Made by a program: the position numbers and the translations under genes. The notes beneath the pieces were generated by a model. The model ran no database searches. It had not been told where the DNA came from and worked only from the letters and a program-made list of their open reading frames with translations. Below, piece by piece: positions 21,501 through 32,094 of a stretch of 64,000 nucleotides of DNA. Source of the stretch: Thecaphora thlaspeos (lineage: Eukaryota > Basidiomycota > Ustilaginomycetes > Urocystidales > Glomosporiaceae); assembly GCA_900291925.1 (NCBI GenBank), contig UWYS01000021.1:1-64000 (forward strand), written 5' to 3'. Numbering within the stretch: the first letter of the stretch is position 1; every line of letters starts with the position of its first letter.

Positions 21501-22657
21501 AGACTGAGGTGTGGAGGGGAGCGGCGTTCGCCTTTGCATGAGGGAGAAAGCCTCTTGGCACTCACTCGGAGTTTTTCGTCGCTCTCGATGCTGTCGAGGC
21601 TGTGGATCCAGCATTCATGGTCGTGGTGGGAGCCACCGTCTAGTGGCGGACGCTGCTGCCGCTGAAACTTGTCACCCTCTTCCTCGGACCAGTAAAGTCC
21701 CAGGCCGAGTCCAGGCTCGCGATGCGGATGCGGATACGGACTTGCCGTTGCTTCCGCCGCTGCGACTGCGAGAGGGTGGTGAAATTCGTGTCGATCCTCG
21801 CGTGGCGGCAGGCGATCCCGCTGCGCGTGTCCCGAGTTCGCCTGGTCCGCCCAGCCTAAAGGAGTGGATAGAATTGGTGTCCTACTTGGACCGCCACCGT
21901 CGTCGTGGTAGTGACTGCGAACTTTACGAGCATTACAAGACGTCAGTGGGTACGGTAGCGGTATCTGCGTGACCGCCCAAGATGGCGGTGGTAGGTCGGG
22001 AGCCAGGGGCGAGAGCGTCGTCACCCGTTCGATCCAGTTGCGCGTCTCGTCCGAGGGGGCGAAAAAGTCGTAGAACGTGAGAGAAGACGATGCGGGTGCT
22101 TCCGTTGCTTCTGCTAGTAGTAGTGGAGCCCCACAGTCGTCCGTCCCGCTTCTCTGCTTCCACGTTCCTCCTCGTTTAGAGGTGTGCTGCGGTGGGATTA
22201 CTTGAACTTGATGTGTTGACCCCGTCGCCAAAGATCCAGACGCGGACGCAAATGCAGCCATCGACCCTTTGCCTCCTCCTCGACTCCGTCCTTTCAGACG
22301 GGCCACCAGCGAAGATATCTCCACTTCCAAGCTGACAGCAGCGAGTTCTTTGAGTTCTGCACACCAAAAGGTATCAAAGCAAGAGGCGGTCGAGATGCGA
22401 GATTCCCTCCGCCCTCTTGCCCTGTTCGGGACAATCGAGGCCCTACGTTCAGCCTCAAGGATGGAAACTAGCTCGTCCGAAGGCAAAAGATGATTGGGCG
22501 AGGGTAGCTTGACTCGGTGAAAGAGGTGTGCTGAGCGCTTGACGCGATGGAGTGATCCTCGCTTGCTGCTGCTGCTGATGGTGCGTCGACGAGGCTTGAC
22601 GGAGCGGATGCGGGGGTAGGAGGTCGGATCCTGGTGACATAGAGTGAGCGGAGCCAT
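18594..22657 (-). CDS. Uncharacterised 1,297-residue Ser/Thr-rich protein
   Basis: Two exons, 22657-21566 and 21395-18594, joined in phase 0 (donor GTGAGT, acceptor CCCCCAG). The joined frame is open for 1,297 residues. I do not recognise the protein. Exon 1 carries the more ordered-looking segments: PSDELVSILEAERRASIVPN, an apparent helix around WCAELKELAAVSLEVEISSL, and TFYDFFAPSDETRNWIERVT. Exon 2 is dominated by Ser/Thr/Pro-rich sequence with scattered acidic clusters and Arg-Ser sites, a core FRSFSFSSLLRSKKSN, and a tidy C-terminus EYSLEGLDWSIDSILSLIT. No membrane helix or zinc motif is visible. It looks like a largely disordered, phosphorylatable regulatory or scaffold protein, perhaps lineage-specific. 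The start codon is the first ATG of the open frame and could be wrong. Confidence 0.65.
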
Positions 22658-23847
22658 GATGGCGGATGGTGAGGGCAGTCGTTGCTGATCGAGATGGCGT
22701 TCGAGGGAGAGGAAAACAACGGCGGCGGGTCGGGGTCGTGGATATCGCAGAGGTGCGAGACAGCAAGGGACGAAAGGGAAGTGTCGAGGGGGTAGATGAG
22801 AGTGAGAGCGGGACGCCGGTGCTTCCGGATACGTCTAGCTGCTGATAGCCCGTCGCTTGATCTTTTTGCAACGAAGAGGCAACGTCTACTGCTCGATGGC
22901 GAGGCAAAGTTGGAGCGTCGTCAGTTTCTCAGTCGAAGCAAACGATGAATTCCTAGCCCTTCTGCGGAAGGTGCCGATCAGCTTTGTTCCCGCCTTGGCA
23001 AGGAGGACTATAGCATCGATGGTGGCTGTGCCAGCCCGCTCGCCGAGTCGGTCGTGCGTGCGCTTCTTTGCCCAACAAATGGCAGATTGACCATGTTGAA
23101 GATCGATCACAGCATCTGCGTCCGCCTTGCCCTGGCTGGCTCGTCTCTCGTCGCTAGCTTCGGTCTGCTTCCGAGGCCGTACGGAGGCAAATTGTCTCGA
23201 AAGCTTGCTTTTGCTGTGCCTGATCATGAGGCAGCGCAGGCAGGCGATGCGCAGCAAAGGAAACAAGCTCTCGCCTCTGGAAAGTCACCACGCCCACGCT
23301 CGCTCCGCCCCCGAACGGAGGGGGGCAAACGCGCGCACGCCATTATCGGGGATGATGCTAGGCCGGCGGCGGAAGAGGGATGCCGTAAGAGCTTCAATTA
23401 AGATTTATTGTTATGTCACGTTTCTGTCACATCGCCCGCCTTGTGTGCTCTCTCCGTGAGGGCGGCGGGTGCGCAGGCGGGTCACGGACGCCACACGACC
23501 GCCCTCCATCGCCCTGGTCGTCATCTCACCTCTCCAACTGCTTCTCTCTCCTGAAACAAGGCAAGTGAACGCCGTGGTGCTTTCATTCGACGACCGCTCG
23601 CTGCAGGAAGAAAGGATGCTGCCTGATCTACTTCTTTTAGCTTTGCTTTCCTCAGCTCCATCAACCCAGCAGCTCATTGAGCACCGCGTCGTCCGTGATA
23701 TTGCGCACGCTGCAGAGGTTCAGGGAAGGGAGAAGGGCATGCGCCAAAGGTCAGCAGATGGAAACAACAAAGTGGCGGATCAATATGCAACGAGAGAGGG
23801 CCCACCGGGCTGTGCAGAATCGCCGGCGCGCCGGGCTAGCATTCAAC
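22658..23847. other. Intergenic region
   Basis: About 1.2 kb between the 5' end of the unknown gene and the 3' end of UBC1. Contains only short overlapping frames without domain support. Probably promoter and 5' UTR of the unknown gene. Confidence 0.45.
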
Positions 23848-24962
23848 TCACTTGGCGCCGCGGTAGTTGAGCTTCTTCAGCACGTCAATCACCCGCGACC
23901 GCTCGAAACCCTGATCGGATAAAGTCGAGCCAGTCGAGTGTAGGCAGCGGTAGGGGGTCAGCTTTACAGACCCGCAAATACGCCTCTCTCTCCGTTGCCG
24001 CGTCCCCCCAGTGGGCTCACCATGTTGACAAACTGCGAGACGTGCTCGAGCCTTAGCCCGGCGACAAGCGCCTCGTCCTCTTCCTTGTTGCTGTTGGCAG
24101 TTGCCTTGGGTCCGACCGAGGTCGTCTCTGGTGGACGGGCGCTCTCGCTGCCGTTGGCGTAGATGTTGGTCCAGTACTTTGCCGTTCTCTCAAAGTCAGC
24201 CTTGTCACTCATGTAGTGCTTGGCCACTTCAGCATCCTGCGGATCTGTCGGCTCTGGGGAGCAGAGGAGCGAGCGCAGCGACATCAGCGTCGACTTGAGT
24301 GTGAGGACGGGCGACCATTGGTCCTTGAGAATGTCGAGGCAGATTGCGCCAGAGGCCGACGAGATGTTGGGGTGGTAGACCTGCATGAGGAATCACGGAG
24401 ACGAGGGAGCGGAACGACGAGAGCTGATCTCCGCCCGTCAGCGAGGTGGGCAGCGGCATGACCTTCCGCGAAGACGCTACATGCGCACCTTGGTGATGAA
24501 TTTCATCTTTGGCGGCTGGAAAGGGTAGCCTTCGGATACTCGGATGTCCTGCGAGCGGTGATGGAGACAAAGCAGCGGGCATGAGAAACAGAGGCGGTCG
24601 ACGGCAGGCCCACCGCCCGCTTTGGCTGCTTCCGCAGCAAGAAAGACCGACCGATGAGTGCCCCTACTCGCTCCTACTCGTTACTACTCACGACATCAAA
24701 GACGCCGCCATCGTAGGGGGAGTTCTCGGGGCCGGGAAATGTGCCGATCAGGTGGAAGGGCGACTCTGGCAGAGGGAGGGCGGCAGTCATGATGCGTTAG
24801 CGCGCAGAGCGAGAGGTGCGGGAGATGGCCAACGGAGTCAAAACGCTGGGCCTAGAAAGGGCGTCACTCACCTCCAACCATAACGACGTCAACGCCGGAG
24901 GTCTTGTCTTCCTTGCAGTCATTGATCTCTTTTGTGATCCGTCTCAGCCTGGCGTCGCTCAT
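23848..24962 (-). CDS. UBC1: Ubiquitin-conjugating enzyme E2 with UBA domain (Ubc1/E2-25K)
   Basis: Five exons: 24962-24872, 24765-24692, 24548-24489, 24380-24021 and 23910-23848. They total 648 nt, giving 215 residues, the same length as yeast Ubc1. It starts [20 protein letters not shown] and has the E2 core [38 protein letters not shown] and the catalytic cysteine in [14 protein letters not shown]. After a linker of about 30 residues comes a C-terminal UBA domain, [20 protein letters not shown], that ends LNYRGAK. Ubc1/UBE2K builds K48-linked chains and works with the anaphase-promoting complex and ER-associated degradation; the UBA binds ubiquitin. The UBA is split by the last intron exactly before the MGF loop glycine. 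Confidence 0.97.
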
Positions 24963-25659
24963 CTTGGCAGGTGGTGTTCAGTGGGCTGTGGGGCGTTGTG
25001 GCCTGAAGGCGGTGATGGAAGTGGGTTGAGGGCCTGGCGGGGTGTTGGATCTAGAAATCAATGACAGAAGCCAGAGCGAGGCAGATGCTGAAGAGGGGCC
25101 AGCGTAGCGAGAAGGAAAATATTTTGGTGGCTCGAACGTCGATGGAAGTGTGATGGTGGTCGGGTTGGACGAGGAGCTGTCTTCCGCCGACGAGCGGTGT
25201 GATGAGGTGATGGACGTAGAAGAAGAGGCCGAGGACGCGGGTGCGGGCGTGGGCGTAGGCGTGTGCGTTGAGAAGGTTTCAAGGGTCGGGCCGTGCCGTG
25301 CTTTGAGCTTATGTAGGGGTGCTGCCTGATGCTGAGCGGTGGTGAGACAGCTGGCGCTAGCAGAGGTGGAGGGCTGCCTCAGGCTGCCTTTTGTCTCGAC
25401 CACACACGAGCGAGCGTCTCGTTCGCCGGCCGGCCGAGTAACTAAGTTAGGCGGCGCAGTGTGGCCGCCGTTGGATTCTTAATTTTTCAAGACGAAATGC
25501 GGGCCAATTTTTTCCTTCGCTCTTCTTGTCCTGCGGCCTTCCTTGCTTCTTGGTCCCGACCCTCTAACAACCAACCCTCAATCCACCTCCTTCTCGCCGT
25601 CTGTCTTCCCGTCGCGACCATCCTCACCCCTGACACCGCGAACGACAGAAGCAGCAGAC
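24963..25659. other. Divergent promoter region UBC1/NOP4
   Basis: About 700 bp between divergent start codons, with a pyrimidine-rich stretch (25500-25650) just before NOP4 that probably marks its 5' UTR. No gene seen. Confidence 0.5.
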
Positions 25660-28600
25660 ATGCCGCCCAAACGCTACTTTGAGCAGGCAGAGGCCGATGG
25701 CGCCACCGCCGCCACCGCCAATGACGGCCGCAATGCCACCCTCTTCGTCTCGCGACTCCCCTACACCGCCACGTCGACCGACCTCGAGACATTCTTCAGC
25801 GACATCGGCCCGCTCAAGCGTGCCTTCGTCGTCACTGACCCCATCACAAAGGCGTCAAAGGGCGTCGGGTACGTCACATTCGCTATGGCAGACGATGCGA
25901 AGACCGCCCTCCAACAGCTGCAGGGCAAGAGCCTTGACGGAAAGCGAAAGATGCAGATCGCAATTGCAGACGAAAAAGCGCCCATGAAGGAGAGGAAGGC
26001 TGCACGCGCCCTCCTGACCGCAACAGATCAGGAGGGCGGCGCCGCCGACACAGACGCTGCCGCTGGCGCCTCGGCCGCCAAGAAGCCGCGCTATGACCAA
26101 GCCGGCCCCTCATCCTCTGCGCCGCGACCGCGCGTCGAGTTCGATCCGAAGGATGCAGACGCCGTCCGCACCGTCATCCTCTCTGGCCTGGCCTCGTGCA
26201 CGGCAAAGGCCGACTCTAAGCAGATCTACAAGCGCGCCCGCAAGATTGGCGATGTCGAAAACGTGATCTACCCGCACCCGGGCTCGTCGCGCCCCGACGA
26301 CGTCGCCCACGTCATCTTCCGCACGCCCAACCATGCCATGATGGCCGTTGAGAAGCTCCACGCCCACGTCTTCAAGGGCGTCCAGATCAGCGCCATCCTC
26401 AAGAAGCGTGCAGACGGCGCTTCGAAGCTCGCCGCGCACATGCGACCAGAGACGCTGGCAAAGCGCGAAAAGGCTCGGCAGGACATCGAGCGGATGAGCG
26501 GCAAGGGCAGCATGCCCGTCATCGCCGCCGAGGTCGACAAGTCGAGCAGGCTAATTGTCCGCAACTTGCCCTTTGACATCACCGAAGCAGACCTCAGGGC
26601 CGTCTTCCTGCCCCACGGTCCCATCTTCCAGATCCTGATACCCAAGGCCCTCCCCAAGGGCGGCCAGGACGCGGCGAAGGAGGAAGTGAGCGATGAGGCC
26701 GACAAGGAGGATGAGGCGAAGGACGAGGACGAAGAGGCGGCGGCTACAACATCATCGAAGGCGAGCGAGGACGCTGCTTCCGGCTCCGAGGACGAGGACG
26801 AGGATGAGGATGATAACGATGACGAGGACGACAGCGACGACGAGGAGGCGGACGTCAAAGACGAGGCGATGGACGAGGCCGAGCAGGAGGCGTCCGAGGC
26901 CCCCATCGCCGCCGCCTCAGCGCCCGTCGTCAAGGGCGAGCGCGGACGCGGCTTTGCGTTCGTCTGGCACGTCTCGCGCAATGACGCGGCCAAGGCGATT
27001 GCGGCGGTCAATGGCAAGGCGATCCGACACGGCGCGGCCGAGCACGCCGCCTACAAGGCCGCCAAGGGTAAAAAGGGCCGCGATGCTGCCAAGATCCTGC
27101 TCGACGCAGTACGCGCCCACTCGCAGCCCGAGCGTACTGTCGCCGTCGACTGGGCGCTCAGCAAAAAGGAATGGGAGGCCAGAGCCGAGCAGAGCGATGC
27201 AGAGACCGACGCCGAGGAGGACGAGGATGAGGAGAGTGGCAAAGGCAGCGACGATGACGAGGAGGGAAAGCCGACGCTTCCGCAGCCCGAAGAAGGGACG
27301 ACGCTCTTCGTCCGCAACCTCCCCTTCCAGGCGACCGAGGATGAGCTCAAGAGCGTCTTCCGCCACTTTGGGCCGCTGCGCTACGCCAAGATCACGATGG
27401 ACAAGGCGACGAATCGGAGCAAGGGGACAGGCTTCGTCTGCTTCTGGCAGGCCTCGTCAGCCGAAGCTGCGCTGGTCCAGGCGCGCATCATCGAGCAGGA
27501 GGCCGGTACTGGCAAGTCGTCGTCGTCCTCGGCCGGCACCGTCGCTGGCAAGAACCCGTTCGCTCTGCCCTCGGTCCTCACTGCTGACCCTTCGGCGCCG
27601 CTGACGGCCAGCCTGAGTCTGCACGGACGCGTGCTCAACGTGATTCCTGCCGTCGCACGGACGGAGGCGTCGAAGCTCGAGACGACAGGACGTAAGCAGC
27701 GCGAGAAGGAGGACAAGCGTAACACGTGGCTGCTGCACGAAGGCGTTCCGTTCCCGGACAGCGAGCTAGCGCACCACCTGCCCGCTGGCGAATGCGAGAA
27801 GCGTCTCCAGTCGTTTTCGCTGCGTCGCGGTCAGCTGGGATCCAACCCTACCCTCTTCATCTCCAAGACGCGCCTGGCGGTTCGACAACTGCCGCTGTTC
27901 GTGTCGGACAAGATGCTCAAGAAGCTGGCTCTGCACGCGCTGCGCTCGTTCAAGGACGAAGTCAAGGCGGAGGATCGGACCGATCTGGACGAGTACGAGC
28001 GTGCCGATCGGACCATATCGACGACGCTGGCCGAGGATGGAGGCTTCTCAGCGACCAAGAAGGGTGAACGACCTACCGCGGTCCTCCAGGCCAAGGTGGT
28101 ACGACAGTCGGACCGGATCGACCCTTTGACAGGACAAGGTCGATCGAGAGGCTACGGTTTCCTCGAGATGCGCACGTTCCAAGAGGCGCTCAAGGTGGTA
28201 AGATGGTCCAACGGAAACCCTAGCGTGTCGAACCTGTTCGTCGAGTGGTGGCAGCAGGACATCGAAAACAGGATCGAGACGTTCAAGCGACAGATCAAGT
28301 CCAAGTCGTCATCTTCCTCCAAGGGCGGTAAGAAGGAAGGAGGCGGAGAGGTGGACGGAAAGGAAGAGGTGGAAGAGATGGAAGCTAGAATCAAGAGGAT
28401 GCAGAGAAAGGTGGACGAACTCAAAGCCGGTCAGAAACCGGACAAGAGCGAGAGGGGAGGACTCTTGGTTCTCGAGTTTAGTATTGAGAATTCGACCATC
28501 ACAAAGAAAAGGAAGGAGATGATGGACAAAGTCAGGGAGGGAAACAAGAGGAAGCTGGTAAGTCTGCCGGGGACGTCGTTTTCGTCGTCGTCGTCATTGG

Positions 28601-29004
28601 TCGTGAAGTTCGTTGTTGAGCGACGTTTTCAACTAACCAAAATCCTTTTTTTCCCTCGTTCGTCTCCCCTACATCTTTTTTTTCAACTTGACTTCGTCTC
28701 GATACAGGAACAAGATTCGACCAACACACATTCCTCTTCGGACCGACATTCATCTCGACGAGACACTTCTTCGACCTCTCGACCTACCTCCTCCTCCTCG
28801 TCTAAGAAAGATCGATCTCGTTCTTCTTTCAAATCCCGTGACGCCAAACCTTCCCTTAAGAACGTCACTTCGCCTTCCGAGCACGCGCAACGTAAAGCTG
28901 CCGACAAGATCGAAAAGGATGATGAAAAGTCGAAAAAGTTTGGAAGTCTCTACGGTTCTTCCATCGGTCGGAAGAGGAGGGCTAAGAAGTTGAGTAAAAA
29001 ATGA
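25660..29004 (+). CDS. NOP4: Multi-RRM ribosome-biogenesis factor (Nop4/RBM28)
   Basis: ATG at 25660; one intron at 28558-28707 (GTAAGT donor, CTAAC branch, ACAG acceptor), giving 1,064 residues. Four RNA-recognition motifs are clear: RRM1 with ATLFVSRLPY and KGVGYVTF; RRM2 with RTVILSGLAS; RRM3 with RLIVRNLPFDITEADLRAVF and RGRGFAFVWHV; RRM4 with TLFVRNLPFQATEDELKSVF and KGTGFVCFW. A further RRM-like fold may follow at RQLPLFVSDKMLKKLALHAL. RRM3 is split by an acidic insert of about 90 residues (D/E runs near 26680-26890) between its first strands and RNP1. The Lys/Ser-rich tail ends FGSLYGSSIGRKRRAKKLSKK-like basic sequence. Nop4/RBM28 acts in the nucleolus in 60S subunit assembly and rRNA processing. 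The intron is 150 nt with no in-frame stop. Confidence 0.93.
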   Translation: MPPKRYFEQAEADGATAATANDGRNATLFVSRLPYTATSTDLETFFSDIGPLKRAFVVTDPITKASKGVGYVTFAMADDAKTALQQLQGKSLDGKRKMQIAIADEKAPMKERKAARALLTATDQEGGAADTDAAAGASAAKKPRYDQAGPSSSAPRPRVEFDPKDADAVRTVILSGLASCTAKADSKQIYKRARKIGDVENVIYPHPGSSRPDDVAHVIFRTPNHAMMAVEKLHAHVFKGVQISAILKKRADGASKLAAHMRPETLAKREKARQDIERMSGKGSMPVIAAEVDKSSRLIVRNLPFDITEADLRAVFLPHGPIFQILIPKALPKGGQDAAKEEVSDEADKEDEAKDEDEEAAATTSSKASEDAASGSEDEDEDEDDNDDEDDSDDEEADVKDEAMDEAEQEASEAPIAAASAPVVKGERGRGFAFVWHVSRNDAAKAIAAVNGKAIRHGAAEHAAYKAAKGKKGRDAAKILLDAVRAHSQPERTVAVDWALSKKEWEARAEQSDAETDAEEDEDEESGKGSDDDEEGKPTLPQPEEGTTLFVRNLPFQATEDELKSVFRHFGPLRYAKITMDKATNRSKGTGFVCFWQASSAEAALVQARIIEQEAGTGKSSSSSAGTVAGKNPFALPSVLTADPSAPLTASLSLHGRVLNVIPAVARTEASKLETTGRKQREKEDKRNTWLLHEGVPFPDSELAHHLPAGECEKRLQSFSLRRGQLGSNPTLFISKTRLAVRQLPLFVSDKMLKKLALHALRSFKDEVKAEDRTDLDEYERADRTISTTLAEDGGFSATKKGERPTAVLQAKVVRQSDRIDPLTGQGRSRGYGFLEMRTFQEALKVVRWSNGNPSVSNLFVEWWQQDIENRIETFKRQIKSKSSSSSKGGKKEGGGEVDGKEEVEEMEARIKRMQRKVDELKAGQKPDKSERGGLLVLEFSIENSTITKKRKEMMDKVREGNKRKLVSLPGTSFSSSSSLVVKFVVERRFQLTKILFFPRSSPLHLFFQLDFVSIQEQDSTNTHSSSDRHSSRRDTSSTSRPTSSSSSKKDRSRSSFKSRDAKPSLKNVTSPSEHAQRKAADKIEKDDEKSKKFGSLYGSSIGRKRRAKKLSKK

Positions 29005-29442
29005 GTAGGTGTAAAGGTACCTTCCTGAGTTGCCTACCTCTCTTCGACACACTCCATCGCGACACGAAAAAGATCCTGTTACCGTTTGCGTCTCGCTGTC
29101 TGTGACCGTGAAAAGAGAGGAATAGAAAAGCGTCGAGCGATGAGGCGGCTAGAAAGCCAGATATATTATCAAGAGGCAGGAGAGGAAGGCAGGTTTAGAA
29201 ATACGAGGGAGGCGTAGCCGGTCGAGAGGGGCCAGAGGGCGCCTTGCAGTCTGGCATGGCGAAGAAGACGATGAGGGCGAGGTGCAGGACTGGTCGACGA
29301 GAACGACTGGGAGCCACGACAACAACGACGACAACGACGGAAGACGACAGGGAAAGAGCACGGCGACTAGCGGCGTGATCTCCACGCCAGTACCGAGGGG
29401 AGAGCAGGGATGGGGAGAAGTGCGATGCGCCGCCTGACCGCT
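29005..29442. other. Convergent 3' intergenic region
   Basis: About 440 bp between the stop codons of NOP4 and the START-domain gene. Should hold both 3' UTRs. No gene seen. Confidence 0.5.
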
Positions 29443-30698
29443 CTACCACCATCCGGGCCCCGTGCCCGAGTCGGGCCCGTCCTTGTCCCTGGCGTCCATG
29501 GTGATACGAAAGTCACCTCCGACGCCCTCGGCCAACACGTCGATGGCGAGCCTTCTGCGCTGCATCCCGTCGTCGGCGGCGACCTCGTCGCGGATGCGTA
29601 TAAAGGCAGCCGCGTCGCCCTCGATGTTGGTCGCGACGATGCCTTGGGTGTACATCTTCTCGTAGTCGAGGTAGACGCTAAACGTACCCGGACGCACCAC
29701 GGTCGCGAACAGCGTGATGCTCCGCGAGTCCGGGAAGTACTCGAGCACATGTAGCGCGATGCACTGGTGCTTGTCAATCAGCAACGGCGGGACGCCAAAC
29801 GTCTTGAGCGCATCGCGCAGCCGCGTCACGCAGCGCCGCGTCTCGCAGCGCCGCGTCTCGCCGACGAGGTGGCACGCGATCCACGAGGGGATGATGAGGT
29901 TGAGGTCGACCTTGGCAAAGTAGGTGATGTTACAACCCGTCTCGTTGGCCTCGATGATGTAGCCACCTTCGAGGATCTGGGCGCGGACGCAGCCCTCGAC
30001 AGCCTCAGGGATGCCGGGCAGGCTGGGAACCGAGACGTAGGCGACCACCAGCTTTCGCGTGGTGAAGTCCGGATACGCCTGGAGGCGGCCGGCGGCGTCG
30101 TAGGCGCGCACGCTCTGGAGGCCGACGACGTCGCGCGGGCTGTAGATGGGCCCGATGCCGCGCCAGACGAGGTAGAAGGCAAAGTCGTGGAGTGTGTAGG
30201 CGCGCACCACCACAGCCGCCTGGATGCGCGGGTCCCATATCATCCGCAAGCGCGTGACGCGGATTGCGGTGAAGACATCGAGCGGCGTCAGCCCGTCGAT
30301 GTGGGCGCGGCCCGCCATAAGCGGCAGCTGCGAAAGCGGCGCGTCCGGCGCCCTCGGTATGAAATATTCGTGCACACCATCGTCGTAACGCTTGTCTGCG
30401 TTGCGCCGAAGGCGAGAAGAGCAGGACGAGGATCGAAGGCAGAACAGGGGCAAAGAGGCGACGTGATGAGCGGACGGTGAAGACTTCGCTCGTCTGATCC
30501 CTCTTCTCTTATCTGCATCACAGCGTATTGACGGGCTTGTACCGGTCACGTACCTTGTAGCTGCTCGGCGTACCGCTGGTAGAAGGTGTTGGCTACGTTG
30601 ATGCTCTCTTCGGCCTCCTGCTGAAAGTCAACGGGGAAGTACGCCTTGCCCGCCGGTCGCTGAGGCAGCGTGGGCGTCTCGAGATTCGGTGCGCTCAT
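29443..30698 (-). CDS. START-domain lipid-binding protein
   Basis: Two exons, 30698-30554 and 30395-29443, giving 365 residues. Exon 1 encodes MSAPNLETPTLPQRPAGKAY and a helix ESINVANTFYQRYAEQLQ. The rest matches the START (StAR-related lipid transfer) fold: IRVTRLRMIWDPRIQ, IYSPRDVVGLQSVRAYD, KLVVAYVSVPSLPGIPE, VRAQILEGGYIIEANETG and the characteristic YFAKVDLNLIIPSWIACHLV ahead of the C-terminal helix. START proteins bind sterols or phospholipids in a hydrophobic pocket; the ligand here cannot be read from sequence. No signal peptide or membrane helix, so probably cytosolic. An Arg/Cys/Glu triplet repeat (ETRRCETRRCVTR, about 29835-29860) is unusual. Confidence 0.8.
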
Positions 30699-31979
30699 CG
30701 TTCAAAGGGTCTCGCGGCTCGTTGCGGGCCAGACAAGGCGGACGGGTTACAGCGAGGGTAGCCCGGCAGGGTGGATGGCGGCGGTAGGGCGTGACTCTGG
30801 GCGGGTGTGCCGAAAAGGCCAGACAGCGCTTGTTGAAGATGGTCGTCGAGGGAATCACCGATGGCAGGGCTGCTGCAGACCCAGGGTACGGGCGACGACG
30901 ACGTGGGAGGTTGCCGTGAGGTGGACGGCAGAAGCGTTGAGACGGAAATGCAGCAAGATCGAGGCCTGGTTGATGGGTATGTGCGGATCCTGCCTGCGGA
31001 GCGAGGCGGAAGACAACGGCGACGATGACGACGATTGGAAACGAAGCGGCGCAGACAGGTGGTGGGATGCTTGTCGGGAATGAACCGACGGTCGGGTCGT
31101 TATCTTAGCGGCCTCGGAACAGACCGGACGGTATCGGATCGAATCGGCGGTGCGAAAGGGAAGGAGGAAGCCACGGGTCTAGGTCTATGAGAAGAGGGTG
31201 GTTGAGTCGAGACAGGGCTAGGGTGGCGGGACCGCTGTCCTTAGCGGCGCCGTCGGACAAGATTGAAGGCTTGTTGCTCTGTGTCAGAGGCCGGCCTAGC
31301 CTTGCGAGATGGTGAGCCAGACGAGAGTAGTTGTGGTCTTGCTGGCGGTACGGGAATGGGTGGCAGCGGTGCGTATGGTAACGCCTGGATCAATTGACTG
31401 ATTGATCACCCTTGCTCGCTTATCGCCGCGTCGAGAAGAGGCATGCCGTTGGTTGGTTCCTGAAAGGCGAGCTACGGCACCGACCGACTCGTCTTGCTGC
31501 GATGGTGCAAGGTCGACGGTGGAGGATGCGAGTGTCTAGGTGATTGACGGCGAAAGACGGCTGCGGAAGCTGGGCGGGTCAGCTCGATTGGACGATGGTG
31601 GTGGTGGCGGTGGTTGTGGTGGTGTCGCACGGTCGACCCAAGAGAGCTGAAAGGGTGTCGGATCGCTTGCGGGGCGAGGAACTAGCTCGGCCGCTTGGTG
31701 GTCCGTATGTGCGCGTGAGAGTCACCAGAGTGTGAGTGTTTGTCCTTCTGACACGAAGAAAGGGACGAAGAAGGCACAAGCCACCTAGGCGAGGCGAGGC
31801 GAAGCGACGCAGAGTCCTCAAGACTCTTTGAGAGTAAGACGTTCGGCAAGGAGGCGGCACGTCACGGTGGCTTGTGTGCCTGCCCGCCTGCCTGCCTGCT
31901 TCTCCGCTACCGCTGACCTGCTTGTTTCATCCGTCTTCTGGCAGAGAAGCAGGCTGATGTGCGCACGCTCAGGAAAGTC
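30699..31979. other. Intergenic region up to the transposon
   Basis: About 1.3 kb upstream of the START gene. Short GTG- and CGG-rich stretches but no supported gene. The transposon is inserted at its right edge. Confidence 0.45.
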
Positions 31980-31981
31980 TA

Positions 31982-32087
31982 ACGCGTTTCCCTGGGAATC
32001 CGGCCTCCCTAGGAATCTGACCAAAAAATCTACTTGTCGGCCTTCCTCACCACCACCACCCTTGCTGTCACTGCTACACCACCTGTA
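31982..32087 (+). repeat. Left terminal inverted repeat
   Basis: Pairs with 33686-33791 in reverse complement over about 106 bp with roughly half a dozen mismatches by eye. Homology fades after the shared CTGCTACACCA near 32071-32081. Confidence 0.92.
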
Positions 32088-32094
32088 CTAAATC

